From NCBI RefSeq assembly GCF_900114035.1, contig NZ_FORP01000036.1, positions 1-50,509 of the forward strand: a stretch of 50,509 bases of DNA. Reading direction: 5' to 3'. The notes beneath the pieces are model-generated. The model saw only the letters and a list, made by a program, of their open reading frames with translations. It ran no database searches and had not been told where the DNA came from. Position 1 is the stretch's first letter, and each line of letters begins with the position of its first letter. The stretch comes from Amycolatopsis sacchari (GTDB lineage: Bacteria; Actinomycetota; Actinomycetes; Mycobacteriales; Pseudonocardiaceae). The position numbers and the translations under genes are program-made. This document shows positions 24,904 to 33,445 of this stretch, piece by piece.

Positions 24904-24943
24904 GTGTACGAGGATACACATCGTGTGTATGGTCGTACACATG
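24901..24943. promoter_or_regulatory. 43-bp palindromic operator containing both divergent start codons
   Basis: Left arm CATGTGTACGA-gg-ATACACA (24901-24920), centre TCG, right arm TGTGTAT-gg-TCGTACACATG (24924-24943). Eighteen of 20 arm positions pair; only the gg/gg pair mismatches. The outermost bases are the ATG of the TetR gene (minus) and of the epoxide hydrolase gene (plus). -10 TATGGT (24928-24933, plus) and TATCCT (24916-24911, minus) each end 7 nt before the ATG. Binding here would block both promoters. Confidence 0.8.
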
Positions 24944-25999
24944 ACTTTCGAACTGCGGGACCGGCTCCGCCGCACGCGCCGCGTCGCGACACCCTGGGCC
25001 GAGGACCCGAAGCGCGGCCTCGGCGGCAGCCGCCTCGACGACCTGCTCGAACACTGGGCGAACGGCTACGACTGGGGCACGCACGAGCGCCGCATAGCCG
25101 CGTACCCCTGGGTGACCACGGGGTCCGGCGACACCGAACTGGGGATGATCCACCAGCGCTCCGCGAATCCGGCCGCCCCGGTCGTCGTGCTGTTGCACGG
25201 GTGGCCGGATTCGGTGTTGCGGTTCGAGCGCGTGCTGCCGTTGCTCGCGGACCTGCACGTGGTCGTCCCGGCGCTGCCCGGCTTCCCGTTCGCGGCCCCG
25301 CTCACCACGTCGGGGATGTCGGTGAACCGGATCGCCGGAATCGTCGCCGCCGGGCTCGACGAACTCGGGTACTCGCGGTACACGCTGTCCGGCGGCGACG
25401 TCGGTGGCACCGTCGCGGAAATCCTCGCCGCCGAACACCCGGACCGCGTGGCCGCGTTGCACCTCACGAACGTCGCCCCGCAACACGCGCTGACGGCCGA
25501 CCCGGCGAAGCTCGCGCCCGACGCGGCGGCCTACCTCGGCCGGACCGGACAGTGGTTCCGGGCCGAGGGCGGGTACATCGCGGAGCAGTCGATGCGGCCG
25601 AACACGCTCGCCGTCGCCCTCGGCGACTCGCCCGCGGGCCTCGCGGCGTGGATCGCCGAGAAACTCCAGGCGTGGTCCGGCGAATCGGCGTTCACTCGGG
25701 ACGAGCTGCTCACCTGGATCAGCGCCTACTGGGTCACCGGCACGATCGGCACCTCGTTCGCCACCTACGCCGAACCGGCCGCCGTACCCAGCCGGGTCGA
25801 GACGCCGACCGTGCTCTCCGTGTTCCCGCACGACACGAAACCGGAGCCGCGGAGTTACGCCGAGGCGTTTCTCAACGTGCGTGAGTACGTGGAACACGCC
25901 GCAGGCGGTCACTTCGCCGCGTGGGAGCAGCCCGAGGCCTACGCCGGCGACCTACGCCGCGCGGTCCGGCTGGGCGAGTCGGCTCCCGGCCACCAGTAG
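24941..25999 (+). CDS. Epoxide hydrolase, alpha/beta-hydrolase fold (EHN-type N-terminus)
   Basis: A 352-aa soluble enzyme that opens epoxides to diols via an Asp nucleophile. Residues 1-95 match the EHN domain (FELRDRLRRTRRVATPWAE, LLEHWANGYDWGTHERRI). Then VVVLLHGWPDSVLRFERVLP (oxyanion HGWP), the nucleophile elbow LSGGDVGGTVAEIL (Gly-Gly-Asp-Val-Gly-Gly), cap domain from ~200, and the catalytic His in AAGGHFAAWEQPEAYA. The cap Tyr residues plausible as proton donors include TYAEP. The 3' end overlaps the convergent MFS gene by 48 bp. Likely an inducible detoxification module with the TetR regulator. Confidence 0.92.
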   Translation: MTFELRDRLRRTRRVATPWAEDPKRGLGGSRLDDLLEHWANGYDWGTHERRIAAYPWVTTGSGDTELGMIHQRSANPAAPVVVLLHGWPDSVLRFERVLPLLADLHVVVPALPGFPFAAPLTTSGMSVNRIAGIVAAGLDELGYSRYTLSGGDVGGTVAEILAAEHPDRVAALHLTNVAPQHALTADPAKLAPDAAAYLGRTGQWFRAEGGYIAEQSMRPNTLAVALGDSPAGLAAWIAEKLQAWSGESAFTRDELLTWISAYWVTGTIGTSFATYAEPAAVPSRVETPTVLSVFPHDTKPEPRSYAEAFLNVREYVEHAAGGHFAAWEQPEAYAGDLRRAVRLGESAPGHQ

Positions 26000-27142
26000 C
26001 AGCAGGGCGACGAACGCGCCGAGCGCGGCCGAGCACAGGAACATCGGGCCGAGCCCCACGGCGTCGATCACCGGCTGGGCGAGCAGGGGCGAGAGGAACT
26101 GGGCCAGGAACATCGCCGACGTCAGCAGCCCCAGTGCCGCGGTCCTGGCGGCGGGGGCGACCGAGGCGACGACCCAGCCGTTGAACGTCGGGTTCTGCAG
26201 GCCCACCCCGAGGCCGACGACGAGGATGCCCAGCCCGGCGACCCACAGCGAACCCGCGAGCCCGAGCACGACGAGACCGGCCGCGTAGGCCGCGAACAGG
26301 CTGATGGCCAGCACCCGGAAGCTCCGGCCCTCCCTGAGCCGCCGGAAACTGAGCCCGACCACGGTCATCACCAGGTTGAGCGCGGCCAGCATCGCTCCCG
26401 TCAGCGCCGGGCCCGCCCCGCCGATCTGCCCCAGCCAGAACGGCGCCTGCGTCGGCACGACGTAGAACACCAGGATCCCGAGGAACACGAGGGCGTACAG
26501 GCCGAGCAGGCGCGGCTGCCACGCCCCGGTGGTGGCCGTCCGGCCCGTGGTCGCGACCGGGACGTCGGAGACGTACCGCAGCACCAGCACCAGCAGCGGG
26601 ACGCCCAGCAGGTAGACCGCGAAGGGACCACGCCAGCTGAGCGAGGCGAGCAGTCCGCCCAGCAGCAGCGAGACGACGCCGCCGAAGCCCATGGCCGCGC
26701 CCTGCAAGCCGAGCACGCGGCCGTGTTCGGCGGGCGGGTGGTGGTCCGCCAGCGGCGCTGTGGAAGTGGCCATGATCCCGGCGATCCCGACCCCGAGCAC
26801 CGCACGCCCGGCGAGCAACGCGGGCAGCGAGTTCAGTACCAGGCCCGAACCGCCACCCACGACGTAGAGCACCAGGCACGCCGCGAGCACGCGCACACGC
26901 CCGGCCCGCACGCTCACGCGGCCGATGACGGGGGCGGAGAGCAGGATCGCGAGCCCCGGCAGGGTGAGGACGAGGCGCACCAGGACACCGGCGTGCGGGG
27001 TCGCCGCGAAGTGCTCGGCCATCCCCGGCAGCGCGGGCGTGATCGTCGCGCTCGCCATGATCGTCATCGTGCTGGCGCCGAGCAGTGCCGCCAGCAGTGC
27101 CCGTGGCCCGCGCCGCACGGGTGCCGCCGTCGTGTCCGTCAT
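25952..27142 (-). CDS. MFS transporter (drug/proton antiporter-like)
   Basis: A 396-aa protein with 12 hydrophobic segments. DHA1-like features: LPGMAEHFAATPH after TM1, VIGRVSVRAGRVRVLAACLV (motif A variant), LAGRAVLGVGIAGIMATSTAPLADHHPPAEHGRVLGLQGAAMGFGG (split here by position ~110-150; motif B/C region). ATG 27142 lies 7 nt after a TACCGT -10 with a TTGACC -35 at an unusual 19-bp spacing. Substrate unknown; neighbouring epoxide hydrolase suggests xenobiotic efflux. Confidence 0.9.
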   Translation of the reverse strand: MTDTTAAPVRRGPRALLAALLGASTMTIMASATITPALPGMAEHFAATPHAGVLVRLVLTLPGLAILLSAPVIGRVSVRAGRVRVLAACLVLYVVGGGSGLVLNSLPALLAGRAVLGVGIAGIMATSTAPLADHHPPAEHGRVLGLQGAAMGFGGVVSLLLGGLLASLSWRGPFAVYLLGVPLLVLVLRYVSDVPVATTGRTATTGAWQPRLLGLYALVFLGILVFYVVPTQAPFWLGQIGGAGPALTGAMLAALNLVMTVVGLSFRRLREGRSFRVLAISLFAAYAAGLVVLGLAGSLWVAGLGILVVGLGVGLQNPTFNGWVVASVAPAARTAALGLLTSAMFLAQFLSPLLAQPVIDAVGLGPMFLCSAALGAFVALLLLVAGSRLAQPDRAA

Positions 27143-27149
27143 GGCACCG

Positions 27150-27180
27150 ACGGTAAAAGCTCGAGTAAGGTTCAGGTCAA
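27150..27180 (-). promoter_or_regulatory. Promoter of the MFS gene with 19-bp spacer
   Basis: On the minus strand: TTGACC (27180-27175), 19-nt spacer, TACCGT (27155-27150), 7 nt, ATG. A 19-bp spacer is typical of MerR-family-activated promoters; a CTCGAG palindrome lies in the spacer. No MerR gene is seen in this window. Confidence 0.5.
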
Positions 27181-27188
27181 GGCCTGGC

Positions 27189-28091
27189 TCACCTGCGCCG
27201 GTAGGCCATCCCCACGGCGACCGCGCCCGCGACCGCACCGGCGCCCAGCACCGACGGCACCCCGATCTTCGCCGCCTTGCGGCCGGTGCGGAAGTCGCGG
27301 ATCTCCCAGCCCCTGGCGCGCGCGATCTCCCGCAGCCCGGCGTCCGGGTTCACCGCCACCGCGGTGCCGACGACCGACAGCATCGGGATGTCGTTGGACG
27401 AGTCCGAGTACGCCGTGCAGCGCCGCAGGTTCAGCCCCTCGCGCGCCGCCAGCGCCCGCACCGCGTGCGCCTTCGCGCGGCCGTGCAGCAGGTCCCCGAC
27501 GAGCCGGCCGGTGTACACGCCGTCGACGTGCTCCGCGACCGTGCCGAGCGCGCCCGTCAGGCCGAGCCGTCGCGAGATGATCGCCGCCAGCTCCACCGGC
27601 GTCGCCGTCACGAGCCACACCCGCTGCCCGGCGTCGAGGTGCATCTGGGCCAGCGCGCGCGTGCCCGCCCAGATCTTGTCGGCCATCAGCTCGTCGTAGA
27701 TCTCCTCGCCGACCTCGGTCATCTCCTGCACGGTCTTGCCCGCCACGAACGACAACGCCTGCTCACGGCTGGCCTTCACGCTGTCCTGCGTCTCGCGCCC
27801 GCCCACGCGGAACTTCACCTGCCGCCAGGCGAACCCGGCGAGGTCGGAGGCCGTGAAGTACTTGCGGGCGGCGAGCCCGCGCGCGAAGTGGAAGATCGAC
27901 GCGCCCATCATCATCGTGTTGTCGACGTCGAAGAACGCGGCCGCGGTGAGGTCGGGCGTGGCGGGCGGCGGTGGCAGCTCGACGCCGTCGAGCTGCGCGG
28001 TCTCCATCGCGACGGCGGCATCGGCCGACGCCTCGCCCGCGAGCGTGGCGAGTCGTTCGAGTTCCGGGCCCTTGCCCCTGCCGCGCCACAC
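27189..28091 (-). CDS. HAD-IB family hydrolase (SerB1-like phosphatase)
   Basis: A 300-aa phosphatase of the phosphoserine-phosphatase-like HAD group, with the position of Rv0505c (serB1). Start GTG 28091 follows AGGAGG by 8 nt; no ATG gives the conserved N-terminus ([21 protein letters not shown]). HAD motif [12 protein letters not shown] (DxDNT rather than DxDGT), motif [10 protein letters not shown], motif III with Lys in HGRAKAHAV and [13 protein letters not shown]-terminal hydrophobic helix ([19 protein letters not shown]) suggests a membrane tail. It is third in a sigma/anti-sigma/HAD run. Phosphoserine as substrate is not certain. Confidence 0.88.
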   Translation of the reverse strand: MWRGRGKGPELERLATLAGEASADAAVAMETAQLDGVELPPPPATPDLTAAAFFDVDNTMMMGASIFHFARGLAARKYFTASDLAGFAWRQVKFRVGGRETQDSVKASREQALSFVAGKTVQEMTEVGEEIYDELMADKIWAGTRALAQMHLDAGQRVWLVTATPVELAAIISRRLGLTGALGTVAEHVDGVYTGRLVGDLLHGRAKAHAVRALAAREGLNLRRCTAYSDSSNDIPMLSVVGTAVAVNPDAGLREIARARGWEIRDFRTGRKAAKIGVPSVLGAGAVAGAVAVGMAYRRR

Positions 28092-28144
28092 GCAGACCGC
28101 CTCCTGAATCGCGGGTGTCCGGACTGCCAGCGTAGCGATTCCGG

Positions 28145-29164
28145 TCAGCCGATCCCCACCCCGGGAAGGCCGGGGAGCAGGGGCGGGAGGGAGATCAACG
28201 GCGGCTGCGTCGTGGTCGTCGACGGCAGCCTCGGACTGGTCGGCGCGAGCACCGGCGGCTCGACCGCCGAGGGCGCCGAAACCGTCGGCGAGTGCGGCAA
28301 CGGGGGCGTCGGCAGCTGCGGCGAGGACACCGGCGAGGGCGTGGACGTGGTGGTTTGCCGCGCGGGCGGCGCTTCGCTGCTCGGCGCGGTCGGCGCCGGG
28401 ACCGGGGGCTGCTGCCCGATGAGCGCGTCCGTCGGCGGCGCGCACGAGCCCGACTCCGGCACCGCGCCGAGGTCGTCCAGCTGGCCGGTGGTGATGCGGA
28501 AGCAGTCCAGCCGGGCGAGCAGCGTCTGGGCCCGTGCCTCGATCCGGTCGAGGAGTTCCGCCGAAGAGGTGAACTGGGGCAGCGCGGCGGACGGGACGGC
28601 GGACTCCACCGCGTCGAGCTTCCCGCGCTGGTCGCGGGACCACGTGCGCAGCTGGTCGAGCTGCTGCCCGCTGCCCTGCGTGGCCAGCTGCGTGAGGACG
28701 GCGGTACCGAGCTTGGCCTCGTACTGGAAGTCCGTGAACGCGGCCCGGTAGGCGCCCGCGTCCGCCCCCGCGTCCGCCCCCGCGAGCGCCTTCAGCTCGT
28801 CGAGCCGGTTCGCCGCGAACTCCAGGTGCTTCTGCGCCTTCGCCGAGTCGCCGAACGCGAGCCCCAGCTCGGCCGACTCACCCGCGCGCTTGACGCCGTA
28901 CAACGGGTCGCCGGGCAACGCGTTCCTCGACAACAGCAGGCCGATCCCGCCGAGTGCGACGACGAGCGCGACCGCGGCCGCGAGCACCTCGGCGAGGATC
29001 CGCCGTCGTCGCGAGGGCCGCTGCCGTTCCTGCTCCGCCAGCCGTTCGAGGATGCCGTCCTTGATGCGCTCACGGGTGGCGGCGTCCGGTTTCGCGGCGT
29101 CGCCGAGCCGGCGCAGCCCGGAGATGACCTCCAGGTCGCGTCCTGACCACCCGGGCACGTCCAC
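28145..29164 (-). CDS. DUF5667 protein, probable RsbN-type anti-sigma factor
   Basis: A 339-aa single-pass membrane protein. Residues 1-55 are a cytoplasmic helical domain ([43 protein letters not shown]); residues ~56-80 are a transmembrane helix ([23 protein letters not shown]); residues 85-240 are the extracytoplasmic DUF5667 domain ([21 protein letters not shown]...). The last 100 residues are Pro/Ser/Thr-rich and low complexity, so likely spans the wall. It lies 38 nt behind a BldN-like ECF sigma gene. In Streptomyces RsbN, the N-terminal cytoplasmic domain binds sigma-BldN; the architecture here agrees. Binding itself is inferred. Confidence 0.85.
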   Translation of the reverse strand: MDVPGWSGRDLEVISGLRRLGDAAKPDAATRERIKDGILERLAEQERQRPSRRRRILAEVLAAAVALVVALGGIGLLLSRNALPGDPLYGVKRAGESAELGLAFGDSAKAQKHLEFAANRLDELKALAGADAGADAGAYRAAFTDFQYEAKLGTAVLTQLATQGSGQQLDQLRTWSRDQRGKLDAVESAVPSAALPQFTSSAELLDRIEARAQTLLARLDCFRITTGQLDDLGAVPESGSCAPPTDALIGQQPPVPAPTAPSSEAPPARQTTTSTPSPVSSPQLPTPPLPHSPTVSAPSAVEPPVLAPTSPRLPSTTTTQPPLISLPPLLPGLPGVGIG

Positions 29165-29202
29165 GACTGGTGAACGACCGATACCCCCGGGGTGTTACGG
29201 GT

Positions 29203-29850
29203 TCAGCGCCACGCCGGGGGCAACGATTGCGCCAGCTTCCGCACCGCCCGGTGCTGCAGCGCCTTGATCGCGCCTTCGTTGCGCTTCATGATCTGCGCGG
29301 TCTCCGTCAGCGACAGGCCCTGGATGAACCGCAGCACGATGCATTCGCGCTGGTCCTCGCCCAGTTCGGCGATGCACTTGAGCAGTGCCTCCCGGGTCGC
29401 GCCGGCGAGCGCCTGCTGTTCGGGGCCGGACCCGTCGGTGGTCTGGCCGACGAACGGCGCCGAGCCGGACTCGCTCACCTCGTCGGTGACGACCTCGAGC
29501 TTGTACCGGCTCGACTTGACGTGGTCGAACACGATGTTGCGGGCGATCGTGATGAACCAGGCGCCGACGTCGCGGCCCTGGTAGCTCACGGACGTGATCC
29601 GGCGCAGCGCGCGCAGGAACGTCTCGCTGGTGATGTCCTCGGCCAGTTCGCGGTCGCCCAGCCGGAAGTAGACGTACCGGTACACCACGTCGACGTAGCG
29701 GTCGTAGAGCGTGCCGAAGGCCGTGCTGTCGCCCTTCTGGGCGGCGTGGACGAGGTCCCACGAGTCGGGTTCGTCGTCCGGCAGGTCCACAGGGCGCGCG
29801 AGCGTGCCGACGTGCAGCCCCAGCGGGCGTGCAGCAAGCCAGTTCGTCAC
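29203..29850 (-). CDS. ECF RNA polymerase sigma factor, BldN-like
   Basis: A 215-aa sigma factor. Region 2: DLVHAAQKGDSTAFGTLYDRYVDVVYRYVYFRLGDRELAEDITSE (from residue ~31, shown as DLVHAAQKGD and YVDVVYRYVYFRLGDRE), with ETFLRALRRI; region 4: LGEDQRECIVLRFIQGLSLTETA, IMKRNEGAIKALQHRAVRKL. GTG 29850 has AGGAG 5 nt upstream. Adjacent RsbN-like gene and nearby rex-hemA match the Streptomyces bldN locus. It has only about 30 residues before region 2, so it lacks the long pro-sequence of Streptomyces coelicolor BldN. Likely directs aerial-development or spore-surface genes, by inference. Confidence 0.9.
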   Translation of the reverse strand: MTNWLAARPLGLHVGTLARPVDLPDDEPDSWDLVHAAQKGDSTAFGTLYDRYVDVVYRYVYFRLGDRELAEDITSETFLRALRRITSVSYQGRDVGAWFITIARNIVFDHVKSSRYKLEVVTDEVSESGSAPFVGQTTDGSGPEQQALAGATREALLKCIAELGEDQRECIVLRFIQGLSLTETAQIMKRNEGAIKALQHRAVRKLAQSLPPAWR

Positions 29851-29869
29851 GGCGACTCCTCTGTCCCGT

Positions 29870-29908
29870 CCCGAGTGATCACCACCACTCGGGCGCGAGA
29901 GCAGCATA
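29870..29908 (-). promoter_or_regulatory. bldN-like promoter with BldD-type box inside a hairpin
   Basis: Minus-strand -10 TATGCT (29908-29903). Between it and the start codon lies AGTGATCACC (29874-29883), an exact AGTGA-TCACC match to the BldD box half-sites, nested in a longer inverted repeat CCCGAGTG/CACTCGGG (29870-29877, 29886-29893). BldD represses bldN in Streptomyces; placement just downstream of the predicted start fits repression. Confidence 0.55.
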
Positions 29909-30005
29909 CGTGTTGTTACCCGGAAGTAGGTAGTGGTGTCTGTTGCGGAAGTGCGACGATCCGCGAGCCTCCCCCTGACGGGAGGCGGGAGGAGGCACGG
30001 GCGAC

Positions 30006-31469
30006 ATGGCCAACATCGCCGATCTGCTCACCGCCGCCGCGCGCCGGTGGCCGGACGCACCCGCGCTCGCCGACACCACGGCGGACACGCGTTTCACCTG
30101 GTCGGAGCTGGATGCGGCGGTGCACGGACAGGTCCGTGCCCTCCGCGAGCACGGCGTCGCCGAGGGGGACAGGGTGCTCCTGCGGCTGCCGACGTCGGCG
30201 GACTTCGCGGTGGCGCTGTTCGCCGCGGCCCGCGCCGGCGCGATCGCGGTCCCGGTCTCCCCGCTGGCCCCCGAACCCGAGTTCCGCGGCATCGTCGAGC
30301 ACAGCGGCGCGCGGCTCGTCGTCGGGCGCGAGCCGGGTGACGTGCCGCCCCAGGCCGGGCCGGGGGAGCCCGTCGAGGCGGCCGGTGGCGGCGAGGACAT
30401 CGCCGTGCTGTCGTACACCTCCGGCACCACCGGGCCCTCGCGCGGCGTGATGCTGTCGCACCGCGCGCTCCTGGCGAACGTCGAGCAGGTCGGGGCGGTC
30501 CCCGGCACGCCGGAGCACGAGGACCGCGTGCTGCTCGCCATCCCGCTGTTCCACGTCTACGGTCTCGGCCCGGGCCTGCTGCACTCGGCTTCGGTGGGCG
30601 CGACCACCGTGTTCGCCGAACGGTTCGACCCGGCCGCCGCGCTGCGGATCTGCGCCGAGCACCAGGTGACCGTGATCGGCGGCGTGCCCGCGATGTACGC
30701 CGAGTTCGCCCGGATGGACGCCGACGAGCTGCGTGCGAGCTTCGCCTCCGTGCGGCTGCTGACGTCGGGTGCCGCGCCGTTGCACCCCAAGGTGCTCGCG
30801 ACCGTGCGGGAGAAGACGGGCCTGGGGATCTTCGAGGGGTACGGGCTCACCGAGACCGCGCCCGTGCTGACGTCGACGCTCGTCACGGGCTACCCCAAGC
30901 CGGGCTCCGTCGGGCGGCCACTGCCCGGCGTCGAGCTGCGGCTGGTGGAGTCGGACGGGCTCGCCGAGCCCGTGCCGCTGGACCCCGACGACCTCGACGA
31001 CGCCTTCGTGGAGGAGGACGCGGGCGCCGGGCTCGTGTCCGTGCGCGGCGCGAACCTGTTCTCCGGCTACTGGCCCGACGGCGCGCACGGCCCAGACGAG
31101 GACGGCTGGTACCGCACCGGCGACGTCGGCTACCTCGACACCGACGGCGACCTGCACCTCGTGGACCGCGCGAACGACCTGATGATCGTCAACGGCTTCA
31201 ACGTGTTCCCGCACGAGGTCGAGGAGGTCATCGCCACGCTGCCGGGCGTCGCGGAGGTCGCCGTCGTCGGCGTGCTCGACGAGCGCAGCGGCGAGTCGGT
31301 GAAGGCCTTCGTGGTGCCCGCCGCGGGCGCCGCGCTGTCCGAGCAGCAGGTCGTCGACCACTGCGCGGAGCTGCTCGCCGGGTACAAGGTGCCGCGCACG
31401 GTCGAGTTCACCGAGTCCCTGCCGCATTCGCCGACGGGCAAGCTGCGGCGGGTACGTTTGCGGTCATGA
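30006..31469 (+). CDS. AMP-binding acyl-CoA synthetase (long-chain-fatty-acid ligase-like)
   Basis: A 487-aa ANL superfamily enzyme: activates a carboxylate with ATP and joins it to CoA. N-terminal domain: IADLLTAAARRWPDAPALAD, FTWSELD, P-loop SYTSGTTGPSRGVMLSH (A3), AIPLFHVYGLG, GVPAMYAEF, TSGAAPLHPK, FEGYGLTETAPV (A5). C-terminal: YRTGDVGYLDTDGDL (A7), DRANDLMIVNGFNVFPHEVEEV (A8, in parts), catalytic Lys in PHSPTGKLRR (A10). ATG has AGGAGG upstream. Overlaps the glutaredoxin gene by 4 bp. Divergent from the BldN-like sigma gene with a 155-bp gap. Confidence 0.92.
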   Translation: MANIADLLTAAARRWPDAPALADTTADTRFTWSELDAAVHGQVRALREHGVAEGDRVLLRLPTSADFAVALFAAARAGAIAVPVSPLAPEPEFRGIVEHSGARLVVGREPGDVPPQAGPGEPVEAAGGGEDIAVLSYTSGTTGPSRGVMLSHRALLANVEQVGAVPGTPEHEDRVLLAIPLFHVYGLGPGLLHSASVGATTVFAERFDPAAALRICAEHQVTVIGGVPAMYAEFARMDADELRASFASVRLLTSGAAPLHPKVLATVREKTGLGIFEGYGLTETAPVLTSTLVTGYPKPGSVGRPLPGVELRLVESDGLAEPVPLDPDDLDDAFVEEDAGAGLVSVRGANLFSGYWPDGAHGPDEDGWYRTGDVGYLDTDGDLHLVDRANDLMIVNGFNVFPHEVEEVIATLPGVAEVAVVGVLDERSGESVKAFVVPAAGAALSEQQVVDHCAELLAGYKVPRTVEFTESLPHSPTGKLRRVRLRS

Positions 31470-31714
31470 CACAGGTGACGGTCATGAGCCGCCAGGGCTG
31501 CCACGCCTGCGAGCAGGCCGAGCGGGACGTCGAGCGGATCTGCGGCGAGCTGGGCGTCGAATGGGCCACGGCGGACGTGGACTCCGACCCCGAGTGGCGT
31601 GCCGAGTACGGCGACCGGGTGCCGGTGATCCTCATCGACGGCGCCGAGCACGGGTACTGGAAGGTCGAGGAAGACCGCTTCCGTAAGGCTCTCGTAACCG
31701 CGACCGGACGCTGA
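31466..31714 (+). CDS. Glutaredoxin family protein
   Basis: An 82-aa thioredoxin-fold protein with active site CHAC (MSRQGCHACEQAERDVER), cis-Pro in RVPVILIDG. Typical of the DUF836/glutaredoxin-like family (Rv0508). In an organism using mycothiol rather than glutathione it may be a mycothiol-linked or mycoredoxin-like protein, but the CHAC motif differs from mycoredoxin CGYC. Translationally coupled to the acyl-CoA ligase. Confidence 0.9.
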   Translation: MTQVTVMSRQGCHACEQAERDVERICGELGVEWATADVDSDPEWRAEYGDRVPVILIDGAEHGYWKVEEDRFRKALVTATGR

Positions 31715-31743
31715 TCCGACGGGCTCGCGCGAACAATGGCGGC

Positions 31744-33260
31744 GTGACCACCGTCCTGCGCGAAGCCCCGCCCCGGCTCAACCCTGCGGTTGCGGGGTGG
31801 ACCGGCGTGCTGTCACTCGCCGCCGCGCTCGGTGCCGGGCACCTCGTGGCCGCGTTCGTCGGCCGCGGCGCCTCGCCGTACCTGGCCGTGGGGAACGCGG
31901 CGATCGACCTCACCCCGTCCTGGCTCAAGGACTTCGCGGTCAGCTCGTTCGGCACGCACGACAAGACGGTGCTGCTGGCCGGGATGGCCGTGGTGATGGT
32001 CGCGCTGGCGGTCGTGGCGGGGCTGATCTCCCGTGAGCGGGCGCTGCCGGGGCAGGTCGTCATCGCGGTGTTCGGCGTGCTCGGGGAGTCGCGGTCTACG
32101 GCCGTCCCGACCTGGGACAGCTCGCGCTCGCCGCCCCGCTGGCGAGCCTCGTCGCCGGGGTGCTGGTGTTCCGCTGGCTGCACGGCGCGGCGTTGTCGCG
32201 GGGTGTTTCGGACAGCCGCAGGCGGTTCCTCCTGACCGCGGTGGCGGCCGGTGTCGCCGGTGGGGTGGGGCAGTGGCTCGGTTCGCGCAAGAACGCCGAC
32301 GCGTCGCGTGCCGCCGTCGGGCCGCTCACCCCGGCCCAGCCCGCGCCACCCGTGCCCGCCGACGCCGACTTCGCGAAGCTCGGCACGCCGACGTTCATCA
32401 CGCCCAACGCGGACTTCTACCGGATCGACACCGCGCTCGTGCTGCCGCAGGTGCCCGCGGAGGACTGGACCCTGCGCATCCACGGGATGGTCGACCGGGA
32501 GCTGACGTTCACCTACGCCGACATCCGGAACCGGCCGCTCGTCGAGCGGATCATCACGTTGTGCTGCGTGTCCAACCCCGTCGGCGGCCCGTACATCTCG
32601 ACCTCACGGTTCCTGGGCGTCGACCTGGCGGAGCTGCTGCGTGAGGCCGGTGTGCGGGAGGGCGCGGAGCAGCTGTTCTCGACCAGCGCGGACGGCTTCA
32701 CCGCGGGCACGCCCGTCTCGACGCTCCTCGAACCCGGCCGCGGCGCGATGCTCGCGATCGGGATGAACGGCGAGCCGCTGCCCGTCGAGCACGGCTTCCC
32801 GGCGCGGCTCGTGGTGCCGGGGCTGTACGGCTACGTGTCGGCGACGAAGTGGGTCACCGACCTCGAACTGACCACGTGGGACGCGAAGCAGGCGTACTGG
32901 CTGCAGCGCGGCTGGGCCGAGCAGGGGCCGATCAAGACCGAATCGCGCATCGACGCCCCGAACGGCCACGTGGCGGCGGGCAAGGTCCGCGTCGCGGGCA
33001 TCGCGTGGGCGCAGCACACCGGCATCGACAGGGTGGAGGTGCGGCTGGACGGCGGCCCGTGGCAGCAGGCCGTGCTCTCCGCGGAGGTCTCCACCGACAC
33101 GTGGCGCATGTGGTGGGCGGAGGTGGACGCGCCGGCGGGCAGCCACAGCGTGGCCGTCCGCGCCACCGACCGCGACGGCTACACGCAGACCGACCAGATC
33201 GCCGACGTCGTCCCCGACGGCGCGACCGGCTGGCACACGATCACCTTCTCGGCCCGCTGA
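31744..33260 (+). pseudogene. Membrane molybdopterin-dependent oxidoreductase (sulfite oxidase family), frameshifted
   Basis: Two overlapping frames encode one protein. Frame 1 (31744-32235) gives the N-terminal membrane part (AVAGWTGVLSLAAALGAGHLV, VLLAGMAVVMVALAVVAGL). Frame 2 (from about 32085 to 33260) continues VAVYGRPDLGQLALAAPLASL, then VLVFRWLHG, RRRFLLTAVAAGVAGGVGQW, and the Mo-cofactor domain with the Cys ligand in ITLCCVSNPVGG, KWVTDLELTTWDAKQAYW and a C-terminal Ig-like dimerisation domain. A run of four G at 32083-32086 would have to be five to restore a 505-aa protein. Everything else is intact, so it is a recent mutation or a base-call error. Electron partner unknown. Confidence 0.85.
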
Positions 33261-33271
33261 GCCGCCGGTGT

Positions 33272-33303
33272 GTCGCTGGTCATGCCCACGACCAGCGACT
33301 TTG
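33272..33303 (+). terminator. Intrinsic terminator after the molybdopterin oxidoreductase gene
   Basis: GTCGCTGGTC (33272-33281) pairs perfectly with GACCAGCGAC (33290-33299), 8-nt loop, followed by TTTG. It adjoins the Rex operator directly. Confidence 0.75.
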
Positions 33304-33330
33304 TGCCTGCGTTCACAAGTGGACTACCGT
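33301..33330 (+). promoter_or_regulatory. Rex operator over the rex-hemACD promoter
   Basis: TTGTGCCTGCGTTCACAA (33301-33318) matches the Rex operator TTGTGAANNNNTTCACAA at all but two inner positions of the left half. The -10 TACCGT (33325-33330) lies just downstream, and TTGTGC serves as the -35 at 18-bp spacing, so bound Rex would exclude RNA polymerase. Confidence 0.8.
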
Positions 33331-33445
33331 AGTGCGAGGCCCCGCGTAGCCCCGGCATCGAACCGGACTTCGCTTCCCGGGTCAAGAGGAACTTTCTCCA
33401 AGCGGTAGCGAAGCGGTGTTGACGGTGTCTGACGAGGAGGCCAGC

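Noticed and set aside
24340..27142. TetR/epoxide hydrolase/MFS genes as a biosynthetic cluster
   Set aside because: No synthase, P450 or other tailoring genes; a small detoxification module explains it.
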